From NCBI GenBank assembly GCA_963966185.1, contig CAWZYM010000065.1, positions 1-64,000 on the forward strand: 64,000 nt of DNA, written 5' to 3'. Positions within the stretch are counted from its first letter, which is position 1. Each line of letters opens with the position of its first letter. This document shows, piece by piece, positions 49,815 to 59,236 of the stretch. Origin of the DNA: Rhabditoides inermis (taxonomy: Eukaryota; Nematoda; Chromadorea; Rhabditida; Rhabditidae). A program made the position numbers and the translations under genes. The notes under the pieces were generated by a model, which saw nothing but the letters and a program-made list of their open reading frames with translations, did not search any database and was not told the DNA's origin.

Positions 49815-51302
49815 ATGATCTCTCGGTCGGGAACCCTGCGGTCGTATCATCGATGGGCCAACCAGATACTCCCCAGTCGAGGCGTGGGAAAAGAGGTAGA
49901 TCTAGCTCACCGGTTATCGATTAATTATCGGCTCTTACAGGAAGCGAGGAGCGCTGTGACCGCGTACCGCCACCTTCTCAAGACCTACGTCTACAGGAAA
50001 CAGAAGAGCGAGAAGGACAATCGCCCGCCACAAAACCTACTGCACTATGATATGGTATATCATTAGGATCGGCGCGAAGCGCCGATCGTTTGGGTCTTAT
50101 CCAGCGGCGCGCAGAACCGCTCGGCCCGGAGGGCCGCCAAAATCGCTTGTAAATCATTAAAATAATAAATGTTTCAGAGTTATATCATGATATTGTCTCT
50201 AAATCGTCCGTTGAACAACTATAAACAAAAACAAAACATGAAACAATAGTTTAATACCCAAAAATATGTTCGCTGGTTAGGTCTGCACGTCTGTCAGTTG
50301 TGCAGCTGTTCGCTGATTCGCTGAAAGACCCGCTCACTAGTCCCGCCCCCGCGCGCTCATTGGTTCGTGATGCGGAATGTGAGCGGGAGAGCGCGATAAT
50401 GTGCCCACTGTTTGTGATTTGCGTCGTCGTTCACGCGCGTTGTTTTGTTGTTGTTATCTTTGTTGTTTAAAATACATTTTGAAAAAAAAGAAAATTTCGT
50501 CGAAATTCAACAAAAGGACATTCATTCTCTTCTAAAAAGTACAATCGTAAAGTAGCTCTGTTTGGGTTCACCTCAATTCAACAAAAGCACATGCATAAAA
50601 CTATTATTTCTACACTAAACTATAAACACAAACCTGCTCTCTCAAAAAGATCACAAATACATTGACAATCAAATGCCAATATGAATATACTATTGCACAC
50701 ACACATTCTATTAATCACATTCTATTAACCCGTTTATCAAATGAGTCATCTATGAAAAAACTCTTGTCTTTGTATACATTCAAAAATAATGAAAACATCA
50801 TTGTAAACTTAACGATTGTTCTATAGCTGTTTATTGATTTTCACAATGCTTTCATAAGAAATAAGAAAATATATTATATAGCCCCTATTAATAAATTATC
50901 GATAAAGTATACGTTTTTACATATAGTTTGAGAGAGCAGGTTTGTGTTTATAGTTTAGTGTAGAAATAATAGTTTTATGCATGTGCTTTTGTTGAATTGA
51001 GGTGAACCCAAACAGAGCTACTTTACGCTTGTACTTTTTAGAAGATATCATAGTGCAGTAGGTTTTGTAGATTCTTTTTCTTTTCCCCGCGGCGTGCGGT
51101 CGGGTCCTCATTTTGCCCCATCGCCGCCGAATGTTCGGTCATCGACAAGAATCCTTCCCGAGAAACCAGTGAGGCGGCGGGAAGTACCCTCACGTGAAAG
51201 CAGCTATGGCGCGAGGAGATACTCATTGGCATGGAAGCAAAGGAGTTCCCGGAGCTCTACACTCTGCACGTCAAGAATGGTACTCTAATGGTCCAAGAAT
51301 GA
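49815..51302 (+). CDS. Small gene of unknown function interrupted by repeat insertion
   Basis: Starts right after a TTGCAG acceptor: MISRSGTLRSYHRWANQILP... (49815-49895). A 45-nt intron follows, then an in-phase exon EARSAVTAYRHLLKTYVYRK QKSEKDNRPPQ (from 49941). The short basic helix with a Y-R pattern loosely recalls small mitochondrial LYR/FMC1-type proteins, but this is weak. The exon runs into repeat sequence at about 50035. A possible last exon is at about 51199-51302, ending ELYTLHVKNGTLMVQE; its link to the first two exons is not proven because about 1.1 kb of foldback repeat lies between. It may be a working gene with a repeat-filled intron or a broken one. Confidence 0.4.
50067..50596. 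mobile_element. Solo copy of the Penelope-like element terminal sequence
   Basis: From GCCGATCGTTTGGG (50081) to ...CAATTCAACAAAAGCAC (about 50590) this segment is nearly the same as 60808-61326, which directly follows the Penelope-like coding region at the right edge. It begins with three GC-rich hairpins (50067-50136). It is therefore a solo terminal (pseudo-LTR-like) copy, without coding sequence. Confidence 0.75.
50531..51042. mobile_element. Foldback element, ~115-bp inverted arms
   Basis: Left arm 50531-50645 (TCTAAAAAGTACAATCGTAA...) and right arm 50927-51042 are near-perfect inverted copies, separated by about 280 bp of AT-rich sequence. The outer part of each arm is the same sequence that ends the Penelope-like terminal repeat (compare 61266-61326). 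It looks like an inverted pair of element termini. Confidence 0.8.
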
Positions 51303-51976
51303 ATACCGATCAAGTATCGTCTTCCCACCACCAACCTCGTCACCTACCTGTCTTTCCCCGGCGTTAGCCTATGTATCTAGCATCTTAGGCACTACTGTAT
51401 GCTTCATATCATTAGAGAGGGCGCGCAGCGCCCTCTCTTTTGGCTTAGGATAGGGCTCGCGCCAGAATTTTCAATTAGCGATATGCAAAGGTCATGTTAG
51501 CAACAATGTGAACTCATCCAAATCATTTTAGTTAGATTCGCACCGTTCCGTAGGCCATTTCACTGGTCGGTGGCATCTTTGTATCTTTTCCCCGAAAGAA
51601 GTTATGAGCGATCGCGCGCACCCGTGAGGCGAGAGGCCAGCGTTTCCTTCCCGTCACGCTGACCGCCGACTTTTTCCAACGTGCACCCAACTTGCACCCA
51701 GCGTGTAGCCAGCCTCGCCGCCGCCAGCGTCTAATGCGCGCCGGGTTTGCATATTTTGGCCGGTTCACGATAACCAGGTCGAGGCGCGATACCGACTGGT
51801 AGAAAACATGTGAAAAACGTTTTGTGAAACGTAACTACAATCTGTGAATACTTGTGATCTGCAAAGAGAAAAGACAAAGAGAGAGAGAGAGAGGGGAAGA
51901 AGATAAAGAACAGGGGAGAAAGAAGAGAGCGAGAGAGAAAGAGAGGGGGGAGTGAAGAGAGTGAGAAAGAAAGAGA

Positions 51977-52018
<42 letters not shown>

Positions 52019-52148
52019 GAGGGAGAGAGAGAGAGAGAGCGGGAGAGGGAGAGGGGAAGAAAGAGTTTAGTGAGATAGTGAGAAGTAAAGCAAGTAAAGA
52101 TTCAGCGCATAGTAAAAATATCAATGAAATTAAACAAAAGCACATACA
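51303..52148. other. Region without supported gene
   Basis: Contains a perfect 10-bp hairpin at 51415-51437 followed by TTTT, a GC-rich unique stretch (51530-51780) and a long (GA)n-rich stretch (51860-52060). No exon supported. Confidence 0.45.
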
Positions 52149-52484
52149 TTTTCTCTTAAAAGTACTTGCGTAAAGATATTCACTTTGTCTTAACCCAATG
52201 CAACAAAAGCACATGCATAAAACGTTTACAAATACTAACACAAACCTGCGCATACCGGACTGTTGTGTTGAAGAGTTGAAGTGTAACATTTGAAATATAA
52301 GGATACCAACAAATAACGTCAATATTAGGAGAGAGAAAGAGAGGAGAGAGAGAAAGAGAGAGAGAGAGAGATAGAGAGAGGCGCAGGTTGGTGTTAGTAT
52401 TTGTAAACGTTTTATGCATGTGCTTTTGTTGCATTGGGTTAAGACAAAGTGAATATCTTTACGCAAGTACTTTTAAGAGAAAAT
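52149..52484. mobile_element. Second foldback element of the same family
   Basis: Arms 52149-52251 and 52381-52484 are inverted copies (about one mismatch by eye), joined by a 130-bp loop that includes a GA tract. The core AACAAAAGCACATGCATAAA is shared with the 50531-51042 element, while the rest has diverged. Confidence 0.8.
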
Positions 52485-52598
52485 TATGATTGTGTTGTCA
52501 TATTCAGATATAACGATTCCGGATAAACGATCGATTGATCGATCGATCGATCGATCGATTGATATACCGTAGGTAGAATAATAATTGATTGTTTTCAG

Positions 52599-54116
52599 CT
52601 GGCGGCTAGCACAGATGAGGAGATGAAGAGTCGGTTGGATAAGACTGTGGTGGTGAAGATCTACACTGATGAGGTACTGGAGACGAAAGCTGTTGAAGAG
52701 TGACTATAACACTGCTTCTCAGGGAAAGACAGAACATTCGAGGCGCGGGAGCCACATCGGGGCGTTGGGCACGACACTTCAGGAGTTGGAGGTGGATAGC
52801 GGAGAAAGAGAGTGGGGGGAGGGAGGGAGGGAGGGGAGAGAGAATCTATTTCAGTGTGTGAACGCCACATTCGGCATTGACGTACCCCTAGTGGTATTGG
52901 CGTCAGATCGCACTGTCAAGTTAGTGCACGAAGAGATCCGGATGCACAAGAACATCAAGGTGCGCATATCGGGCGGGAAATGGGAAATAAGGAAAGTGAA
53001 AAATGTGATAACATGTATTGAATGTATTGTTGAACAAGCCAGTGTCGATGTATGATGTGCAGGTGCGCAGCGACGTGCTGTGTGCGTCACGCGCTCCCCG
53101 ACTCAACCAGCAATACGAGCCGCTGCCGACTGATTGGACAGGACCCCGAAACGAGTGAGTGACGATGACGAGACATGACCTTGCCAACGCCCATCTCACT
53201 CGTTCAGGTGGCACGCACCCGGGAGTGCCTCCCTCTTCTCCCTCCTCAAGCAGTCCGGCCTGCTGTCCAAGTTGATCGGGGAAGGCAAGGAGGTGAGACA
53301 GAGTTGTGGAAGAAACGCGCAACTGTCACATCATGTTCGTGTGTGATGTGCACAACGTGGGGGCGAGGGAGACGGGCGGACACTGGCGGTTGTGCTGCCC
53401 GCTGAAGACGAGTCGCGAGCCGAGCCGCCGCCCGACTTCCTTGCGGAGGTATGGCAGCCAGCAGTCGATACAACTACAACTGGCGCACGCCCACCTGTTC
53501 AGGTTGTCAAGTGTGGCGCTGGCCGCGAGCGCGCCGACTACCTGGCTGATCGATCGGCAAGTATCGATCACGTATCGATTGGATATCATCTCATTTAGGG
53601 CGAGATGACGTTTGTGGAGAAGGCGCCGGCATCGTGGAATCCTGAAGACAAGTGAGTCAAAAAGTAACTAATCGGTATCGACTGGTATCAATTGATTACA
53701 GGCTGGTCGCCACCCAATCGGTGTGGATGAGATTGTCTGTCGTGGGCGGCGTTGTGAGCGAAGACGTCAAGGCAAGTGGCACGATTACACCATTCATATC
53801 AATCATACATCGATTCAAGGTTACCAGGAGCAAAGGTCGTATCGAAATTCGAGGACAAGAGACACAATGCTATCAACTGAAGGCCAATGCCATCTACGTG
53901 TGCGACGCCATTTCCAACACGAGTCAGTGTGTGTGTGTGAGAGAGTGAGTGAGAGAGAGAGAGAGAGAGAGAGAGAAGCAATGCGTGATGAGGAGGAAGA
54001 GAATAGTTTGTGATTGTGCTCGGTTATAGTGGCCGTCCACGTTCCCCTCGCGCGCTCCTCTGAACTCGGCAGTGCCGTCTGGAGAGAAAGTCGAAGCCAG
54101 GTTGGCGGGAAGAGAT
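52599..54116 (+). pseudogene. UDP-glucose pyrophosphorylase-like gene lacking active-site motifs
   Basis: Exons in order follow UGP2: DKTVVVKIYTDE (52599-52673), GKTEHSRRGSHIGALGTTLQ (52723-52791), FGIDVPLVVLAS (52855-52959), APRLNQQYEPLPTDWTG (53063-53154), WHAPGSASLFSLLKQSGLLS with LIGEGKE (about 53208-53292), FVCDVHNVGA (about 53335), RERADYLADR (53525) and GEMTFVEKAPASWNPEDK. ATQSVWMRLSVV and QLKANAIYVCDAISNTS come last. Phases agree in the first six junctions. Motifs that define active enzymes differ: the Gly-rich nucleotide loop after VVVK is missing, PPGHGD is APGSAS, and the DNLG site reads VHNVGA. The first exon is not found and the C-terminal beta-helix is not seen. Either a pseudoenzyme or a decaying copy; frames around 53300-53440 are unsettled. 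Confidence 0.6.
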
Positions 54117-55955
54117 AAGCACAGGCGATCAGCGCTCGTTTGGAACATCAACCTTGCCACTGTCATATACGGTGACGACTCCATGTACGACGGCATTCCT
54201 CTGTGAGTGGCATACGAAGTGGAATGAGTGTGATTCAACCGAGTAGGTGCCTTGCGGTGAGCCTCGCAGAGGTTCGCCAGGCGTACGAAGTGGAATGAGT
54301 GTGATTCAACCGAGTAGGTGCCTTGCGGTGAGCCTCGCAGAGGTTCGCCAGGCGTACGAAGTGGAATGAGTGTGATTCAACCGAGTAGGTGCCTTGCGGT
54401 GAGCCTCGCAGAGGTTCGCCAGGCGTACGAAGTGGAATGAGTGTGATTCAACCGAGTAGGTGCCTTGCGGTGAGCCTCGCAGAGGTTCGCCAGGCGTACG
54501 AAGTGGAATGAGTGTGATTCAACCGAGTAGGTGCCTTGCGGTGAGCCTCGCAGAGGTTCGCCAGGCGTACGAAGTGGAATGAGTGTGATTCAACCGAGTA
54601 GGTGCCTTGCGGTGAGCCTCGCAGAGGTTCGCCAGGCGTACGAAGTGGAATGAGTGTGATTCAACCGAGTAGGTGCCTTGCGGTGAGCCTCGCAGAGGTT
54701 CGCCAGGCGTACGAAGTGGAATGAGTGTGATTCAACCGAGTAGGTGCCTTGCGGTGAGCCTCGCAGAGGTTCGCCAGGCGTACGAAGTGGAATGAGTGTG
54801 ATTCAACCGAGTAGGTGCCTTGCGGTGAGCCTCGCAGAGGTTCGCCAGGCGTACGAAGTGGAATGAGTGTGATTCAACCGAGTAGGTGCCTTGCGGTGAG
54901 CCTCGCAGAGGTTCGCCAGGCGTACGAAGTGGAATGAGTGTGATTCAACCGAGTAGGTGCCTTGCGGTGAGCCTCGCAGAGGTTCGCCAGGCGTACGAAG
55001 TGGAATGAGTGTGATTCAACCGAGTAGGTGCCTTGCGGTGAGCCTCGCAGAGGTTCGCCAGGCGTACGAAGTGGAATGAGTGTGATTCAACCGAGTAGGT
55101 GCCTTGCGGTGAGCCTCGCAGAGGTTCGCCAGGCGTACGAAGTGGAATGAGTGTGATTCAACCGAGTAGGTGCCTTGCGGTGAGCCTCGCAGAGGTTCGC
55201 CAGGCGTACGAAGTGGAATGAGTGTGATTCAACCGAGTAGGTGCCTTGCGGTGAGCCTCGCAGAGGTTCGCCAGGCGTACGAAGTGGAATGAGTGTGATT
55301 CAACCGAGTAGGTGCCTTGCGGTGAGCCTCGCAGAGGTTCGCCAGGCGTACGAAGTGGAATGAGTGTGATTCAACCGAGTAGGTGCCTTGCGGTGAGCCT
55401 CGCAGAGGTTCGCCACAACGCCAAGGAGGACGGTATCTTCCGTCTCTCGCCCGCTCGAAGCCAAGTCGACGCCGTGCAGGTGAGTTGCGTGGTTCTCGCC
55501 AAAAAGTCACACCAACCCTAGTGGTTGAGAGGGGTCACTAGGGTCCGGAATCGTTTGAGCTATACATCACACCAAATCAATCAGACGAGTATACACTGCT
55601 CCACTTCAGAAGTGGTTCGAACAGCCCTTCTTACATTTGCCGCCCACGGCAAATGTAAGACGTGCTGTTCGAGAGAAGAAGGAGAGGGAGAGGGAGAGCA
55701 GAGCAGAGATGACAGACTTGCATTTAGGCGAAGCGTAGTGTGCTCGCAAATCGCCCAGTGGATATGGAGATGAGAGGAGAGCTGGTGCGGATGCAGTCTC
55801 GCCAGCAGTCGCTGGGACAGGTGTGAGAGTGCCGGGGGAAGAGACGAGGGTGTCCCTAGTTGCAGACGGGCGCCGACAGCTGGGCTCGGTTCGTTGGACA
55901 GTTGTCGCGCCAGAGGAGGCATGCGCTCATCGTTCTCATTCGAGAACTAGCATTC
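54117..55955 (+). CDS. Putative UVRAG/Vps38-like gene, interrupted by a minisatellite
   Basis: Exon ending WNINLATVIYGDDSMYDGIP (donor at 54203) splices in phase to CLAVSLAEVRHNAKEDGIFR LSPARSQVDAVQ (55383-55479). DMEMRGELVRMQSRQQSLGQ (55759-55820) and TGADSWARFVGQLSRQRRHA LIVLIRELAF (55866-55955) follow. The first two segments can be aligned with the UVRAG stretch that joins its C2 and coiled-coil regions, and the last resembles its RxRQLxxEL segment. All of this is weak. The phase between 55479 and 55759 does not fit without another exon (KWFEQPFLHLPPTAN at 55610-55654 is a candidate). The start and the link to the preceding gene are unresolved; the two may even be one transcript. Confidence 0.35.
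54213..55413. repeat. Minisatellite, 17 tandem copies of a 71-bp unit
   Basis: Copies start at 54213 and every 71 bp to 55349 (17 in all) with no difference seen by eye except at the outer ends. Each unit (TACGAAGTGGAATGAGTGTG...) contains the 3' end of an intron, its acceptor (CCGAGTAG) and the first 31 nt of the next exon. 71 is not a multiple of three. Confidence 0.97.
55617..55672. other. Long near-perfect hairpin
   Basis: TCGAACAGC ... GCTGTTCGA (9-bp outer stem), a 4x4 internal loop, then CTTACATTTGCCG / CGGCAAATGTAAG (13-bp inner stem) with a CCCA loop. It overlaps a possible small exon of the UVRAG-like gene. Confidence 0.85.
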
Positions 55956-57132
55956 GTGAGTGATGCGGTATCATAACATATCGTAATGTCAAGTATAATT
56001 CTCGGGAGAGTCGGCGCTTGTCTGAGCTACTGTGCTCTAGACTGTTCTTCTTACTGCGCCACTTTGCTCTTGCGGCCGTTGCTGCTCAAATGCCAGCCTA
56101 CGATGCCCTACTCGAAAAAAACTCATTAGGTGAGTTTCTCATCTTTTTTTCTTATTATCTATATTGTCTACTATAACTTTCTCTTCGTTCTCTCATCGTC
56201 TCCTTCGCAGATTCGCGCCTATGTACCCCGCCATCGCAGATGCGCAGCTCAGTTCGAGTGTTCGGCCGTCCTCTCCGCCCTCGACATTCGGCCTCTCCAT
56301 CTGTCCTCGCTCGGACGCCCGCCTCGCCGCCGCTGCCTCTCCTCCTTCTCCTTCTCCTTCTCCTCCTCCTCTCTTCCACGGTCGACTCGACCGGGGAGCA
56401 GCTGCAATAGAAGGACTGCAGATTTTGTGATCGACGAAAATTGGAAAAGGTGAGCGAGAGAGTGAAAGGGGGAGAAGAACAGAGGGAGAAAGGAGGGAGA
56501 GTGAGAGGAGGAGGGAAAGGAGGAGGTATAATGCTAATCATGGCAGGACTGACGTTGCCAGCTGTGTGCCAGCCGATCGACCACTAGCCTGGAATGGCGC
56601 ACTGGATCATAGCATGCTGTGGATAGGACGGACTGCCGAGTCGAGCGACCACTCCTAAACGAGCGCGCTTGAATACAGAAACGGTACGATACAGTACTGT
56701 TCATCCGCGATGAGCCAGTTCCGTGGATTCCACGGATTCATCGGAGTTTCTGTGACTGTCTCGTCACTATCCTCTGCTCTCACAGTCTCGCTTTCTCCCC
56801 TCTCTCCTCGCATTCTCCCTTCTGGCAATATGATGGAGGGGAGAGAGCGAGTCTATGTAGTGGTTGATGAACAACTTTTACGAAATGAAGTTTTCATTTA
56901 ACGAAATCATCATGGTCAATCATATTTTGATCTAAGCTTCACAAATATATCATGTTTCATAGGTCTCAGATCAAATCCACTAGTTGGATATGTTCAGTAC
57001 TGAATTCAGTTTTGACTTCAATATTCGATATGAAATGTATTACTGGTTGATCACAATCCTTGATTTAGTCAGTAAATACATTTTATTGCAATTATTTTCG
57101 TCATTTGTTTTCTTTATTGATTGGTCCCCCGA
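55956..57132. other. Region with no well-supported gene
   Basis: There may be 3' exons of the UVRAG-like gene near 56000-56110 and a Ser/Pro-rich open frame at 56164-56430 after a CGCAG acceptor, but no homology supports either. Confidence 0.4.
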
Positions 57133-58529
57133 TAGAGCAAACCCATTGATTGGTCCCCCGATACAGCACTCTCTCGCTTTCCTCCCTCGTACTCCGCTAC
57201 TCTGCCTGAAGCGGTTACTGTCTGCCGAACGACTGCTATTGTGATTGTGTCCGCTTCTGCAACACTTGAAATTTCGAAATTTTGTTTTGATGAAGCATAA
57301 CATCTTGTATTCGGAAACAGGAATATACCATGGTTCATAGGGTTCCGATGAACTTTGTCTTTCGGATATAGCATCGAACAGTCGATAGTGTTTTGAGAAA
57401 CCAGCGACGATTTTTGTTGTGATGTCTTTGTCTTGTCGAGACGAATAAAACAACATCTTTATTTTGATATTTCGACTATTTTGAACAAATTCAGGTATCG
57501 CCACCCGGGCTTATTTCCAGTTCAACTTGAGTGATTGTGCAAATCCACCATCGACTCTCTCTCTCTTATGGCCCTTCCCCTCTGGCAAACGGTCGGCTGC
57601 CTGCGACTGGATGTGAGAGAGTACCGATGATGGATGGTCAGAGTGTAGGGAGAGCGTGGAACTATGCACAACTTGTCGAAACACTACACGAGTAAAGAAA
57701 TTCATCTCTAATTTTCGAAAATAATAACTCAGTGCAGCATACTCTTTGCGTCCTATGCGTCTCTGACTGGACGCTACCCATGACACCCATGCACTCGAAA
57801 TGTCAGAATGCACTTTTGATAAAACACAGATATAAAGGGTATAATCCCTACCGGACACTCTGAGTTTGCGGACACCTCGTAATCGATTGTATCTCGTATT
57901 CCGAATCAGGAATATTCCATGTTTTCTAGGGTTCCGATGAAGTTCACTATATTTCGTTCACTACCCACGCCATCATACAGTACTCACGTGACGCGCATGG
58001 GTGCCAAGAGTGAGCGTGGGTAGTGAGAGATGGCGTGGATAGAGAGTGCGGCAGACATGGGAGAGGGTCATAAAAGAGGGAGTGAGATGCGCATTTGCAC
58101 AATCACTCAAGTTGAACTGGAAATAAGCCCGGGTGGCGATACCTGGATTTGTTAAAAATAGTCGAAATATCAAAATAAAGATGTTTTTTTAGTCTCGACA
58201 CTCGTCTCGACAAGACAAAGACATCACAACAAAAATCGTCGCTGGTTTCTCAAAACACTATCGACTGTTCGATGCTATATCCGAAAGACAAAGTTCATCG
58301 GTACCCTATGAACCATGGTATAGTCCTGTTTCCGAATACAAGATGAACTACAACATCATACTTATGTTTCATCAAAACAAAATTTCGAAATTTCAAGTAT
58401 TGCAGAAACGGACCCAATCACAATAGCAGTCGTTCGGCAGACTGTAACCGCTTCAAGCAGAGTAGCGGAGTACGAGGGAGGAAAGCGAGAGAGTGCTGTA
58501 TCGGGGGACCAATCAATGGGTTTGCTCTA
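57133..58529. mobile_element. Large foldback element, arms of ~410-440 bp
   Basis: The left arm 57133-57544 (TAGAGCAAACCCATTGATTG...) is repeated in inverted form at 58093-58529 with small indels (for example an extra stretch near 58185-58200). The loop is about 550 bp. No transposase frame is seen, so it is nonautonomous. Its terminal sequence is unlike the other foldbacks in the window. Confidence 0.85.
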
Positions 58530-58592
58530 GTGAGAGTGAGAGTCGAAAAGGATAAGGAGAGGAGGTGTACTAGATGTGATCGACCTTCATTC

Positions 58593-58799
58593 AGGCGGTC
58601 ACCTCATTTGCACGATTCGCTAACAATCACTACTCTATCAAGGCCGAGATGAAGGAGTCTGCTGATAGGTACGGTAAGATGGGGAGACGGACTCACCTCT
58701 CTTGCCTTCCAGACTGCCTGCGAGTCACGCCCACGCCCTATGTGCCCGCTTTGTTGGACCAGCGTGGGAGGCTCAGCATGTGTGCCTGCAACGTAGAGG
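58593..58799 (+). CDS. Two putative exons of an unrecognised gene
   Basis: AVTSFARFANNHYSIKAEMK ESADRY (58597-58672) ends at a GTAAGA donor. DCLRVTPTPYVPALLDQRGR LSMCACNVE (about 58713-58799) lies between an AG and a GTGAGT donor. Composition and splice signals look genic but no family is recognised and no start or stop could be placed. Confidence 0.3.
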
Positions 58800-58802
58800 T
58801 GA

Positions 58803-58803
58803 G

Positions 58804-58851
<48 letters not shown>
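58803..58851. repeat. (GA)n microsatellite
   Basis: Pure GA tract directly after the GTGAGT donor of the putative exon, extended by a purine-rich stretch to 58955. Confidence 0.95.
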
Positions 58852-58854
<3 letters not shown>

Positions 58855-59236
58855 CGAGAGGAAGAGGAAGAGAGGAAGAGGAAGAGAGAGAGGGAGAGAG
58901 AGGGAGGAAGGGAGAGAAAGAGATGGAGAGAGAGAGGGGGGAGGGAGAGAGGTATGGTAATCTTGCAGTAACCATTCGGACGCACCTCTGGTCGCGTGGA
59001 AGAGGGACTCGCCGCTGCCCGCATGTGCCGTCAACCGGCAGACGAGAAGCCGGACCAGCGTGGGAGAAGAGTTGCCTGGCTACAATGGAGAGATGAGTGA
59101 AGGAGGGGAACGGGGAGAAGGGATAGAGTGTATACGTTTCAGTGTACGAACGCACCACTTAGATGTGCGAGTTAATGATTTTTACGGTTGCATAATAACT
59201 CGTGAAAAAGAAAAAAAATGATACAACAAAACAAGG

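Noticed and set aside
52663..52690. CTGATGAG...CGAAA resembles a hammerhead ribozyme core
   Set aside because: No stem II pairing between the two conserved boxes and no flanking stems I/III; it overlaps the end of a UGP-like coding exon.
54213..55413. CRISPR-like regular repeats
   Set aside because: Units are contiguous 71-bp tandem copies without variable spacers, in a eukaryotic gene.
57040..57504. 154-codon minus-strand frame
   Set aside because: Lies in the arm of the large foldback element; the inverted copy does not keep the frame open and no domain is recognisable.
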